The translations under genes were made by a program, and so were the position numbers. The notes under the pieces are model-generated. The model was given only the letters and a program-made list of their open reading frames with translations. It was not told the origin of the DNA and ran no database searches. A DNA stretch of 64,000 nucleotides. Origin: Lachnospiraceae bacterium. Its GTDB lineage: Bacteria; Bacillota; Clostridia; Lachnospirales; Lachnospiraceae. Shown in pieces: positions 1 to 8,306 of this stretch. Each line of letters opens with the position of its first letter. The stretch's first letter is position 1. The DNA lies in NCBI GenBank assembly GCA_021769135.1, contig JAETTM010000010.1, positions 1 through 64,000 on the forward strand, read 5' to 3'.

Positions 1-2
1 CT

Positions 3-254
3 GAATATCAAGGAGAGGGAACTGGTTCTGCGATCCATATATATAATGAGGGAGGGGAAGAAGTTCTTACATACACTCAAGGAGTAGGGTGGCATGAGAA
101 AGAGACAAAAGCAGAAACGGGAGTACATTCAGCGTTAAAATCAGCATATTATGAGGCATACCATGATGCAAGAAAGGCGCTGAACACTGGAACAAATGTG
201 GAAATCACAAATGAAAATGTTGTGGTGCAAAGTAATTTCGATATGAAAGCATAA
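3..254 (+). CDS. C-terminal part of an unrecognised protein (runs off left edge)
   Basis: The frame is open from the first bases to the TAA at 252-254, giving about 83 residues without a start codon, so the gene begins outside the window. The visible part is hydrophilic and acidic, with the stretch ALKSAYYEAYHDARKAL followed by a short tail ending SNFDMKA. It has no signal peptide, membrane segment or motif I recognise. It lies 58 bases upstream of a secreted-protein gene in the same direction, so the two could be co-transcribed. No function can be assigned. Confidence 0.55.
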   Translation, partial: EYQGEGTGSAIHIYNEGGEEVLTYTQGVGWHEKETKAETGVHSALKSAYYEAYHDARKALNTGTNVEITNENVVVQSNFDMKA

Positions 255-312
255 AGCATGTAATTCAGCAAATGTATATAAGGGGAATTTGACAGACAGG
301 AGGAATACGATT

Positions 313-816
313 ATGGTAAAGTCAATGAAGAAAGTAAAGAGAATAATAGCGGTTGCTTTGGTATTCACAATGTTGTTCGTTTCACAGGTAACAGCGTTTG
401 CAGCGGGCACAGACAAAGCAACGAAGTCAGCAAATAAAGATATGTCGATTGCATTGATGCCGGGAGTTACAGGGGATTCCAATACGGTTACTTTTAATTT
501 TAACAGTTTGCCGGATAATGCGATTGTAAAAGAAGTTACAATTGATTGCTCTAATGCATCTGTAATCGGTGGAAAAGGTGCAATATTGGCACAGAGCCTT
601 ACAATTACCAGCCCAAGTGGGGAAACACATACTGTTGGTTGGGGCAGAGGTAATGTGACTACTACCAATTTATTTATTGCGGAAAAAGCTGCCGGAACAT
701 GGTCTGTGTATATGACAGGAACCAATATTGCATCTCCGAGTCTTGGTTCTGCATTTATTGGGGGTACAAAATATTCAAGACCTAAAATGACAATAACTTA
801 TATTTTAGAAGAGTAG
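313..816 (+). CDS. Secreted protein with signal peptide, possible P-domain-like fold
   Basis: This encodes about 167 residues. An AGGAGG at 298-303 lies nine bases before ATG 313, which favours this start over the in-frame TTG at 289. The N terminus is a clear signal peptide: KKVKR, then a hydrophobic run (IIAVALVFTMLFV), then a likely cleavage after AFAA near residue 32. The mature part is rich in beta-prone Thr, Ser and Val. It contains SLTITSPSGETHTV followed by AAGTWSVYMTG, a pattern like the LTSPSG...GTW of proprotein convertase P domains; that resemblance is weak inference. There is no cell-wall anchor. A hairpin terminator follows. Confidence 0.7.
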   Translation: MVKSMKKVKRIIAVALVFTMLFVSQVTAFAAGTDKATKSANKDMSIALMPGVTGDSNTVTFNFNSLPDNAIVKEVTIDCSNASVIGGKGAILAQSLTITSPSGETHTVGWGRGNVTTTNLFIAEKAAGTWSVYMTGTNIASPSLGSAFIGGTKYSRPKMTITYILEE

Positions 817-861
817 AATTAAATATTCCCTACATACGCATTTGTATGAATAACATTAAAT

Positions 862-905
862 AAAATCAGTCTTTGAGCTATAACAGTTTGGAGGCTGATT
901 TTTTT
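862..905 (+). terminator. Rho-independent terminator after the secreted protein
   Basis: AAATCAG pairs with CTGATTT. The stem continues through G-U pairs around a loop of about ten bases and is followed by a run of T. Confidence 0.65.
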
Positions 906-1070
906 ATGTGCTAAAAGGTGGCATATATCAGCTACAAATAGTGCAATCTGGCACTCTGAAAACAATTCCCTTTCAGTTATGATAGTTGCAGGCTTGAGAA
1001 AGCCAAAACAATTCAATAGGACACGCATACACCCGATTTTATTTTCGCCTTTTTATCCGTTCATGCTTAT

Positions 1071-1373
1071 GTGGGGATAAAGGGGTGGCAGAATCCCGTT
1101 TCGTGCGAAGATGTACCTGCAATGGATAACATTGTTGCCCGTGAAGGTATGGAGCAGAGGATTGTGCCTACTGGCATGGCAGTCAGAGGTAATGAGATAG
1201 AACGGCACCGGAATTTCAGCGAAAAGCATTTTTCGGGAGTGGCTGCCTGCGGATTTCGTCTGGTTGGGCATGACGGAGGCGCAGTGTGGGATGGAGCCGT
1301 CCCAGTGTATGTTACCCGTTTCGGGGATAAGCGAGAGCGTGATCTGATATTTTCAGATGAAACAGAGGGGTAA
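1071..1373 (+). CDS. Doubtful small ORF in the long leader before the toxin locus
   Basis: This is an open frame of 100 codons beginning at GTG with no convincing ribosome binding site. The product has no signal peptide, membrane span or known motif. Opposite-strand frames of similar length also exist, so length alone proves little. The region 906-1527 otherwise shows no gene. It holds the structured repeats listed below and may be mostly non-coding leader. Confidence 0.22.
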   Translation: MGIKGWQNPVSCEDVPAMDNIVAREGMEQRIVPTGMAVRGNEIERHRNFSEKHFSGVAACGFRLVGHDGGAVWDGAVPVYVTRFGDKRERDLIFSDETEG

Positions 1374-1464
1374 TGTGGCAGAAATGCCACGTTATCCTCT
1401 GATACAGGCAAGCCTTGCAGTTACCAGATAACAGCAGACAAGGCTTTCCTGTATGAGAGGATAA
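1372..1464 (+). repeat. Two consecutive hairpins upstream of the resolvase-like/MazF pair
   Basis: The first hairpin is GTGGCA (1375-1380), a GAAA loop and TGCCAC (1385-1390), extended by A-T and G-U pairs. Directly after it, a 26-base arm at 1392-1417 beginning TTATCCTCT pairs with an arm at 1439-1464 ending GAGGATAA; only two positions mismatch, with about 21 bases in the loop. No T-run follows, so this is not a plain terminator. It sits 60-150 bases upstream of the next gene and could be a leader RNA, a recombination site or an element end. Confidence 0.6.
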
Positions 1465-1527
1465 AGCCGGCAAAAACTTCTCTTTTGTTTCAGTCAATGA
1501 AAATAGAAGAAAGAACAGGTGATTATC

Positions 1528-1956
1528 ATGTGCAGTAATGTGAAAAGTTTTGAGGTCGGCGTGCTTGTGCATCCGGCAATCATGTTTATGAACTCCAACA
1601 AGTCAGAGAGCAATATCCGCCAACTCATTCAGCAGAACCGTCAGAAGTGCAGTATGGCAGGAATAGCGTTAATGAATGAAACTATTGTCAACAAAGGACC
1701 GAACAGGGACATTGACAGGGATGCGGTTAATATGCTGATTACCCGCCTGATTACCGGGCAGTATGATACGGTTGTCGTGGAGAACATGACTGATATAACA
1801 GCGGACGAGTCTGATCTGGAAGAATTTATGTATGACGCTGCCAACATCGGTGTCGGTTTTTTTGAACTTTCTACCATGCAGTACCATATTTATGATACAA
1901 CAAAGAGTCCTGCCGATAAGGAAAGACCGATATGGGGCGGGGGTAAAGGCTGCTGA
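1528..1956 (+). CDS. Resolvase-fold protein lacking catalytic residues
   Basis: This encodes 142 residues. AGGTGAT at 1517-1523 supports ATG 1528 over GTG 1519. The layout follows a serine-recombinase catalytic domain: an N-terminal strand (EVGVLVHPAI), a central segment with DIDRDAVNMLITRLITG, then YDTVVVENMTDITAD and NIGVGFFEL. These align with the RPDFQRMLEDIRKG, INCVIVKDLSRFGRN and LGVRFIAI segments of the recombinases downstream. The catalytic Ser position reads Pro and the conserved LSRxGR is replaced, so it should not cut DNA. The stop overlaps the start of the MazF gene (TGATG), in the slot normally held by an antitoxin. The homology is my inference from the pattern. Confidence 0.6.
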   Translation: MCSNVKSFEVGVLVHPAIMFMNSNKSESNIRQLIQQNRQKCSMAGIALMNETIVNKGPNRDIDRDAVNMLITRLITGQYDTVVVENMTDITADESDLEEFMYDAANIGVGFFELSTMQYHIYDTTKSPADKERPIWGGGKGC

Positions 1957-2321
1957 TGAAGATAAGGAGAGGAGATATACTGTATGCGGATTTGGGTGTA
2001 CAGTATCAGGGAAGTATGCAGGGCGGTATGCGCCCTGTGGTGGTAGTCAGTAACAACAGGGCAAACAAGCACAGCACTGTCATTACAGTAGTTCCGCTGT
2101 CTACTAAGATTTACAAGAAACAGAACCTGCCCACCCATGTATTCATATCGTCATATAAGACGGAGGGACTGGATCAGCACAGCGTGGCATTATGCGAACA
2201 GGTAACAGCTCTGAACTTTGACCGTATCATAGAACACATGGGAAAGGTTGATGAAGAAACGCTCGGCAGGATTACGGAGGGTGTACAGGTGCAGGTAGGA
2301 GTGTTTGACAGATATAATTAA
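1956..2321 (+). CDS. PemK/MazF-family endoribonuclease toxin
   Basis: This encodes 121 residues, the usual length for PemK/MazF. It opens with KIRRGDILYADLG and has the family block MQGGMRPVVVVSNN, then HSTVITVVPLSTK and a C-terminal HSVALCEQVTALNFDRI region. Family members are sequence-specific mRNA interferases normally held inactive by a small DNA-binding antitoxin. No typical antitoxin is visible; the only partner in the operon is the resolvase-like protein whose stop codon overlaps this start. A strong terminator lies about 30 bases downstream. In mobile elements such genes usually act in stabilisation or stress; which applies here is unknown. Confidence 0.88.
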   Translation: MKIRRGDILYADLGVQYQGSMQGGMRPVVVVSNNRANKHSTVITVVPLSTKIYKKQNLPTHVFISSYKTEGLDQHSVALCEQVTALNFDRIIEHMGKVDEETLGRITEGVQVQVGVFDRYN

Positions 2322-2349
2322 GGAAAGACATAACATCATATCTTTTGGG

Positions 2350-2373
2350 AGCCGGGCAGACGTCCGGCTTTTT
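2350..2373 (+). terminator. Rho-independent terminator after mazF
   Basis: AGCCGGGC and GTCCGGCT form an eight-pair stem with one G-U pair and an AGAC loop, followed by TTTTT. Confidence 0.8.
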
Positions 2374-2429
2374 ACATAGTTGCCAGTGTTCCATATGGCA
2401 GCATGAATTTTTTCAAAGGGAGGAATGGA

Positions 2430-2669
2430 ATGTCATTTGAGGAATTACAGTCAGTGGATATTCGGACAGTAAAACCGGAAGATGTTGTTGATATTCAGCA
2501 GATAAAGATAGATGATGGGCTTTCACAGCAGGAAAAGCGGAGGGAATTTATCAGGCAGGTAAAAAACCCTTACTGTTTCCGTGTGGGGAAAGTCATTGTC
2601 AAGGCAAGCTACAGCGGAAACGGGGTTTCCTTAAATGAACGGTTTGAGGAACTTGTAATGTCTGTATAA
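2430..2669 (+). CDS. Small DUF6870-like protein of mobile elements
   Basis: This encodes 79 residues. GGGAGG at 2418-2423 is six bases before ATG 2430, so this start is preferred over ATG 2403. The order of segments, SFEELQSVDIRTV, VDIQQIKID, REFIRQVKNPYCFRVGK and VIVKASYSG, matches my memory of the family catalogued as DUF6870. Members are found in integrative elements of gut Clostridia and have no known function. It stands alone between the MazF terminator and the recombinase operon. Confidence 0.65.
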   Translation: MSFEELQSVDIRTVKPEDVVDIQQIKIDDGLSQQEKRREFIRQVKNPYCFRVGKVIVKASYSGNGVSLNERFEELVMSV

Positions 2670-2711
2670 AAAAATTTGAAAAAAGTGTGGAAAAAAACCG
2701 GGATCTGTGTT

Positions 2712-2765
2712 AATCTAAGACTCAATAGGAAAACTAAATCATGTGCAAACTCTGAGTCTTAGGTT
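2712..2765 (+). repeat. Inverted repeat before the recombinase operon
   Basis: CTAAGACTCA at 2715-2724 and TGAGTCTTAG at 2753-2762 are perfect complements, extended to 12 of 13 by AAT/GTT flanks, with 28 bases between. It lies about 50-100 bases before the first serine recombinase. It could be a recombinase binding or attachment region, or a regulatory hairpin. Confidence 0.55.
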
Positions 2766-2766
2766 C

Positions 2767-2788
2767 ATTAAGATAGGGCTGTCTTAAT
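2767..2788 (+). promoter_or_regulatory. 22-bp palindrome, candidate operator for the recombinase operon
   Basis: ATTAAGATAG and CTGTCTTAAT form a near-perfect palindrome with only GG at the centre. The tight symmetry suits a dimeric DNA-binding protein better than an RNA hairpin. It ends 14 bases before the ribosome binding site of the first recombinase. Confidence 0.45.
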
Positions 2789-2815
2789 TGAAATCAAGGA
2801 AAAGGAGTGTTGCAG

Positions 2816-4480
2816 ATGGAAAACATCAATTCTATCATATATAATGCAGCCATCTATCTCCGGTTATCAAGGGAAGATGGCGATGTTGCAGAGGGCAGCA
2901 AACTCGTAAGCAACAGCATTTCAAACCAGAAAGCCTTAATCATGGACTTTCTGAAATCCCACACTGAAATCAAGGTACATTCCGTGTATGCGGATGACGG
3001 TTACAGCGGTGTCAATTTTGACCGCCCGGACTTCCAGCGTATGTTGGAGGATATACGGAAAGGCACGATCAACTGTGTCATTGTAAAAGACCTGTCCCGT
3101 TTTGGCAGGAACTATATAGAGGCAGGGCGGTATATCGAAAAGATATTCCCGATGCTCGGTGTACGTTTCATTGCGATTACGGACAATTATGACAGCATGG
3201 CGGCGGCTGGCGGCTATGGCAGTGATATGGTGGTTCCGTTCAAAAACCTCATAAATGACGCTTATTGCAGGGACATATCCATTAAGATCAGAAGCCATTT
3301 GGAAATGAAACGGAAAAAAGGGGAGTATATCGGCGCATTTGCCGTGTACGGATACCTCAAAGATGAAAGGAACAAGAACCATCTTATCATTGATGAATAT
3401 GCGGCAGGCGTCGTGAGGGATATTTTTGCAATGAAGCTGTGCGGCTTGAACCAGCAGACAATCGCTGACAGGCTGAACAGTGACGGTATCCTTTCCCCGA
3501 TGGAATACAAGAAAAGCATAGGCATCAATCTTGAAACGACGTTCAAAAAAGGGACGCAGGCGAAGTGGAGTTACAATGCGGTGCTTAGAATCCTCAAAAA
3601 TGAGGTCTATACAGGGGTGCTTACACAGGGCAAGCAGACAACACCGAACTACAAGGTCAAGACACGGGTAATGAAGCCGGAGGAAGAATGGGTAAAGGTA
3701 GAGAATACCCATGAGCCTGTTGTTTCAAGGAAAGACTTTAATCTTGTGCAGGAACTTCTAAAGCAGGACACAAGGATTTCCCCGGACAGGGAGGCGCTGT
3801 TTCCGCTGGCAGGGCTGCTTTACTGCGGGGACTGCATGGAACCTATGGTAAGAAAGACGGTTCCGGCGGGCGGCAAAAAATATGTGTATTATGTCTGCTC
3901 CGGCAATAAAAAGGACAAAACCTCATGCTCGCCGCACAGAATAGCAGAAGCAGATTTGACAGATTCCGTCCTTTGCCTGTTACAGATGCATATAGAAAAT
4001 GTGCTGACACTGGAGGCGGCAATGCAGGTCATAGAGAAAGCGCCGAAGCTGAAAGCAGACGTGGCAAAGTTTGATGAACGTATCGTAAGGAAACGTGCGG
4101 AACTGGAAAAAGCGGAAAAAAGAAAGCTGAATCTGTATGAGGACTTAAAGGACGGCATCATTTCCAAAAAGGAATACTTACAGTTAAAAGCGGAATATGA
4201 CCGCAGGATCAGTGAGGCGGAAACGGCAGTCGGCTCTTATGAGCGGGAAATGAAGCTGATACTGGAAAACAAGAGCAGTATGCACGAATGGATCAAAGAG
4301 TTTAAGCAGCACCGGAATATCCGGTCTTTAGACCGCAATGCGGCGGTAGTGATGATAAAGCGTGTCATGGTCTACAGTGCAGACAGGATTGAGGTCACAT
4401 ACAACTTTGAAGATGAATTTGCAAGGTGCAGCGAATATGTGGCTGCATACGGAGAGTCCGGCAGGAAGGAGGCAGTATAA
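2816..4480 (+). CDS. Large serine recombinase 1
   Basis: This encodes 554 residues. AAGGAG at 2802-2807 lies eight bases before ATG 2816. The catalytic resolvase domain spans roughly residues 10-160, with nucleophile Ser18 in AIYLRLSRED and the conserved VKDLSRFGRN. A recombinase domain follows (YGYLKDERNKNHLIID), then a zinc ribbon with paired cysteines (YCGDC and CS...SC) near 340-375 and a C-terminal coiled coil near 415-500. This is the architecture of phage- and Tn-type integrases that integrate or excise elements at att sites. The gene ends directly against recombinase 2. The three recombinases probably act together, though partner roles cannot be told from sequence. Confidence 0.93.
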   Translation: MENINSIIYNAAIYLRLSREDGDVAEGSKLVSNSISNQKALIMDFLKSHTEIKVHSVYADDGYSGVNFDRPDFQRMLEDIRKGTINCVIVKDLSRFGRNYIEAGRYIEKIFPMLGVRFIAITDNYDSMAAAGGYGSDMVVPFKNLINDAYCRDISIKIRSHLEMKRKKGEYIGAFAVYGYLKDERNKNHLIIDEYAAGVVRDIFAMKLCGLNQQTIADRLNSDGILSPMEYKKSIGINLETTFKKGTQAKWSYNAVLRILKNEVYTGVLTQGKQTTPNYKVKTRVMKPEEEWVKVENTHEPVVSRKDFNLVQELLKQDTRISPDREALFPLAGLLYCGDCMEPMVRKTVPAGGKKYVYYVCSGNKKDKTSCSPHRIAEADLTDSVLCLLQMHIENVLTLEAAMQVIEKAPKLKADVAKFDERIVRKRAELEKAEKRKLNLYEDLKDGIISKKEYLQLKAEYDRRISEAETAVGSYEREMKLILENKSSMHEWIKEFKQHRNIRSLDRNAAVVMIKRVMVYSADRIEVTYNFEDEFARCSEYVAAYGESGRKEAV

Positions 4481-6223
4481 ATGGCTAGGAAAAGCAGAAA
4501 GCCCTCTGTTTCCGAACAGGGTATGCAGAATGCAGCGGCACAGGCAAAAACGGAAATGAAGCTGTACCGGACGGCTGTATATGCAAGGCTGTCTGTGGAG
4601 GACAGCAAAAACCCTGATTGTGACACCATTGAGAACCAGTTATCGTTAGTAAGAAGTTATGTGGAGAGCAAACCATACCTCAAACAGACGGCAGAATACA
4701 TAGACAACGGTGTGTCAGGCACACGCTTTGACAGACCAGAGTTTATGAGGATGGTTGCGGACATGCGGGCAGGAGAGATTGACTGTATCGTGGTAAAAGA
4801 CCTTTCAAGGCTCGGCAGGAACTATCTGGAAGCCGGGGACTACCTCGAAAAGATATTCCCTTTCTTTGGGGTGCGCTTTATTGCAGTCACGGACGGCTAT
4901 GACAGCATCAATCCGAACACGGCAGAAGATGGTCTGATCATACCGCTCAAAAACCTTATCAATGAGGCATATGCAAAGGATATGTCAAAGAAAATCTCCA
5001 CTGCCATTGACATCAAGCAGCGGCAGGGGAAGTTCATAGGGTGCAGGGCGGCATACGGTTATATGAAAAGCCCGGAGGATAAGAACCAGCTCATTGTTGA
5101 CAGGGAAGTGAGCCACATCGTAGTAAGGATATTTGAGTGCAAGGCAGAAGGCATGGGCAATGCAGGCATTGCAAAAATGCTGAATGACGAAGGGATAGCA
5201 TCCCCAATGCGCTACAAATATGAAAAGGGACTGACAAAAAATAAGCGGTATGCCGACAGCCTCTGGAATGACGGCACAATCGCCGCTATGATTGTCAATC
5301 CGGTCTACATTGGAGATATGGAGCAGGGATTACAAAAAGAAGCGATGCACATGGGGATAAAGAAGCACAGGATAAAGAAAGAGGACAGGATATATGTGTC
5401 AGGAACCCATGAGCCTGTTGTGAGCCGTGAGCTTTTTGACAGGGTGCAGAAGCTGGTAGAGGAAAGAAAGCAGAGATATTTTGAGGGAAAGGAAAAGTAC
5501 AGCAGTATTGAAAGGAAAGACAGTAAGTTTGACAGCATCCTGTTCTGCGGTGATTGTGGCGGAAGGCTGAAATTTTGCAGACAGGCAGGTACACGCAATG
5601 GGAAGGTAAAGGTATATTACAAATATATCTGCCCTAACTCCGACGCTTATGGCGAGAAGTTCTGCAAAAAGAAATGTATTAAAATGCAGGATTTGGAGGA
5701 GGCGGTAGAAGCTGCCCTGCGGATGCACATGAAACTGTTCCTCGATACAAAGGAAGTTCTGCAAAGGCTGAACAGGACGGCACAGGCAAAACAGATAAAA
5801 ACAGATTACAGGCGGCAGATAACAGACACAAGGAACAGGCTGGAACGTGCGCAGTCCATGAACAGCAACCTTTACAATGATTATGCGGACGGACTGCTGA
5901 GCGAGAGGGATTACCTGTTTGCGAAGCAGAAATATGTGAAAGAGGCGGAAAACCTCACACAGAAACTTTCCGAACTGGCAGCGATGCAGACCACCTATGA
6001 GGCAGAATATGCGGGCAGTCAGGACTTTGCGAAAATCATGGAACAGTATGCAGGCTTTGAGGAACTTACATCAGATATAGTCCACGCACTGATCAGCCGC
6101 ATTGTTTTCTTCGGGGAGGGCAGGATTGAAATAGAATATGCCTTTGCCGATGAACTGAAAGCATTTGTGGAACTGGCAGAGAGCAGGGAGGAGGAGATCG
6201 CATGTATGCGGCAGGCAGTATAG
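4481..6223 (+). CDS. Large serine recombinase 2
   Basis: This encodes 580 residues. The start codon follows the previous stop with no spacer, and an AAGGAGG lies in the end of recombinase 1. The nucleophile is Ser38 in AVYARLSVED, preceded by a basic leader absent from the first protein. The LSRLGRNYLEAG block, the recombinase domain (YGYMKSPEDKNQLIVD), the zinc ribbon (FCGDCGGRLKFC with later Cys) and a long C-terminal coiled coil are all present. It is diverged from recombinase 1, so the array is an old paralogous set and not a recent tandem duplication. It overlaps recombinase 3 by 22 bases. Confidence 0.93.
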   Translation: MARKSRKPSVSEQGMQNAAAQAKTEMKLYRTAVYARLSVEDSKNPDCDTIENQLSLVRSYVESKPYLKQTAEYIDNGVSGTRFDRPEFMRMVADMRAGEIDCIVVKDLSRLGRNYLEAGDYLEKIFPFFGVRFIAVTDGYDSINPNTAEDGLIIPLKNLINEAYAKDMSKKISTAIDIKQRQGKFIGCRAAYGYMKSPEDKNQLIVDREVSHIVVRIFECKAEGMGNAGIAKMLNDEGIASPMRYKYEKGLTKNKRYADSLWNDGTIAAMIVNPVYIGDMEQGLQKEAMHMGIKKHRIKKEDRIYVSGTHEPVVSRELFDRVQKLVEERKQRYFEGKEKYSSIERKDSKFDSILFCGDCGGRLKFCRQAGTRNGKVKVYYKYICPNSDAYGEKFCKKKCIKMQDLEEAVEAALRMHMKLFLDTKEVLQRLNRTAQAKQIKTDYRRQITDTRNRLERAQSMNSNLYNDYADGLLSERDYLFAKQKYVKEAENLTQKLSELAAMQTTYEAEYAGSQDFAKIMEQYAGFEELTSDIVHALISRIVFFGEGRIEIEYAFADELKAFVELAESREEEIACMRQAV

Positions 6224-7806
6224 CGGCAAAAAAGGAATATGTGGTCTGCTTATATGTCCGGCTTTCCATAGAGGACGATGATGTATCCGGCAGCGCTTTC
6301 AAGACAGAGAGCGGCAGTATCACGACACAGAGGGCATTGCTCCATGATTATATTAAGAACCGGAAAGAGTTTGAAGGCTGCAAGGTCATTGAGAAATGCG
6401 ACGACGGGTTTTCCGGCACACACTTCGATAACAGACCGCAGTTCACGGAAATGATTGAACTTGCCAAAAAGGGGAAGATCAACTGTATCATCGTGAAAGA
6501 CTTCTCAAGGTTCGGCAGGGACTATGTGGAACTGGGAAATTATCTGGAACAGCTATTCCCTTTTATGGGAGTACGGTTCATATCTGTAAATGACAACTAC
6601 GACAGTGCGGAACTTGCAGACGGCACAACCGGAGGCTTGGACGTGGCATTTAAGAACCTGATCTATGACTATTACAGCAGGGAAATGTCAAGGAAACAGC
6701 GGATTGCATGGCAGCGCATGGCAGAAAAGGGGCAGTACAATTCAAATTGTGCCTTGTATGGCTACCGAAAATCAGAGGAAGATAAGCACAAACTGGTCAT
6801 AGAACCGGAAGAAGCGGCGGTTGTCAGAGAAATCTTCAATATGAAGATAGCCGGAACTGGAACGACACTGATAGCAAAGGCACTGAATGACAGGGGTATT
6901 CCCTGCCCGTCAGAATTGTACCGTTCCAGAGGGAACACAAGGCTGTGGAAAAACAAAGGCAGGAAATGTTACTGGACCGCCTGCAAGGTGGAGAACATTA
7001 TACGGGATGAAAAGTACACCGGGACTATGGTGCAGCTAAAGACAAAGCTGGATGCAGTCGGGGGAAAGCAGGTAAGCCGCCCAAAAGAGGAATGGGTACG
7101 GGTGGAGAACACCCACGAACCTATCATCACTTATCCGCAGTACATCAGGGCGGTATCCTCTTTGAAACAGCAGAAAGCAAAAGAAAGCAAAAAAATGAAG
7201 AATATCTATTATTGTGGGTGCTGTGGCAGGGCATTGTTCAATGCCCACTACGGAACCATCTTCTGCAAACAGCGGTCATTCAAGACTGGTTCCGATTGCA
7301 GTGACATTGAGATTAACAAGCATGAAGCGGATATGGCGGTGCTTGCGTCCGTCAGAAAAGAGGCAGAGATATTTCTTGACCGTGATAAGCTGTCAAGGCA
7401 GGTCATAAAGAGAAATTCCCCTTTATCCGTTAGTGACAGGATCAATTCCACAATGAGGTCGATTGAGGCAGCACAAAAAAGCTGGATTGCACTGTATGAT
7501 AAATACGCTGACGGAAAACTGGAAAGAGAATTTTTCCTGAATGAGAAAAAGCAGTATGACGCTGATATGGAGAAGCTGGAAGAAGAACTTGCGGCACTCC
7601 GGCAGGCACAGGAAGAAGAGGAAAGCGAACAGGAAGGCTCCCAAAGGAAAGCAGACCAGGCTATGGCATTTCTGGAAGAGGAAGAACTGACAGAGGATAT
7701 GAAAGACAAACTGATAGAAAAGGTCGTTGTCTATCCGGGTAACAGGATTGAGATAGTCTGGAAGTTTGAGGGACATTCTGCAAGCGGTATGACATTAGTA
7801 AAATAG
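6202..7806 (+). CDS. Large serine recombinase 3
   Basis: This encodes 534 residues. It begins inside the end of recombinase 2, with GAGGGAGGAG just upstream, so translation is probably coupled. The nucleophile is Ser22 in CLYVRLSIED. FSRFGRDYVELG replaces LSRxGRN but keeps the key Arg residues. A zinc ribbon (YYCGCCGRAL...C) and a glutamate-rich C-terminal coiled coil follow. Arrays of two or three large serine recombinases are known in SCC-type and clostridial elements. The gene is followed by a possible terminator and one small accessory gene. Confidence 0.93.
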   Translation: MYAAGSIAAKKEYVVCLYVRLSIEDDDVSGSAFKTESGSITTQRALLHDYIKNRKEFEGCKVIEKCDDGFSGTHFDNRPQFTEMIELAKKGKINCIIVKDFSRFGRDYVELGNYLEQLFPFMGVRFISVNDNYDSAELADGTTGGLDVAFKNLIYDYYSREMSRKQRIAWQRMAEKGQYNSNCALYGYRKSEEDKHKLVIEPEEAAVVREIFNMKIAGTGTTLIAKALNDRGIPCPSELYRSRGNTRLWKNKGRKCYWTACKVENIIRDEKYTGTMVQLKTKLDAVGGKQVSRPKEEWVRVENTHEPIITYPQYIRAVSSLKQQKAKESKKMKNIYYCGCCGRALFNAHYGTIFCKQRSFKTGSDCSDIEINKHEADMAVLASVRKEAEIFLDRDKLSRQVIKRNSPLSVSDRINSTMRSIEAAQKSWIALYDKYADGKLEREFFLNEKKQYDADMEKLEEELAALRQAQEEEESEQEGSQRKADQAMAFLEEEELTEDMKDKLIEKVVVYPGNRIEIVWKFEGHSASGMTLVK

Positions 7807-7822
7807 AATATTAGGCTTTAGG

Positions 7823-7888
7823 CAGGACTATATTGGCTCTAAAAACGGAAGTTACGTTTGTACATCGCTGGTTTAGTCCTGTTTTTTG
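7823..7888 (+). terminator. Possible terminator after the recombinase operon
   Basis: CAGGACTA (7823-7830) pairs exactly with TAGTCCTG (7874-7881), followed by TTTTTTG. The loop is long, about 43 bases, so the structure is less certain than a compact hairpin. Confidence 0.5.
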
Positions 7889-7910
7889 TTTTAGATAGGA
7901 GTATGTAAAG

Positions 7911-8306
7911 ATGGGCTTTACAAAGAGGGAGTTAGTTCAGTTCTTCGATGAATTGACAGGATTTATCAGTGAAGAAAAGCAGAGTAAAGCAAAAATCCTG
8001 ATACGGGGGTTTATACTTGACTTTGAGAAAAGCTACAAATATGAGGATGCAGTATTGCAGAAGGATGTGCCATATGTGCCGCCGTACTATATATCAGCAA
8101 TGCCGCAGTCCTTACAGGAAGAAATCAGACGGAAAATGACTGCAAAACTGACGGAATTGGGAGAGTACAGTCCTGAAAAAGTAGAGCATATGATGCACTT
8201 CAAAATTTATGATTTGAAAGAGCTGATCGACATTAAGGACTATGTGAAATGGGCAGATGAAGAAATTTACAGGGACTTTGCAAAGAAACTGGCAGCAAGC
8301 AGGTAG
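7911..8306 (+). CDS. Unrecognised small protein next to the recombinases
   Basis: This encodes 131 residues starting at an ATG with a weak AGGAG-type site. It is predicted largely helical and charged, with VPPYYISAMPQSLQEEIRRKM in the middle and no membrane span, zinc site or known motif. It lies downstream of the third recombinase and is the last complete gene before the flavodoxin remnant. By position it is probably cargo or an accessory (directionality) protein of the element. I do not recognise its family. Confidence 0.65.
   Translation: MGFTKRELVQFFDELTGFISEEKQSKAKILIRGFILDFEKSYKYEDAVLQKDVPYVPPYYISAMPQSLQEEIRRKMTAKLTELGEYSPEKVEHMMHFKIYDLKELIDIKDYVKWADEEIYRDFAKKLAASR

Noticed and set aside
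1067-1572. Minus-strand reading frames opposite the leader region
   Set aside because: They lack ribosome binding sites, are rich in Pro/Ser/Arg as is usual for antisense frames, and overlap the hairpins.
2936-3712. 258-codon minus-strand frame
   Set aside because: It lies wholly inside serine recombinase 1, whose catalytic motifs are unmistakable; the antisense product has no motif.
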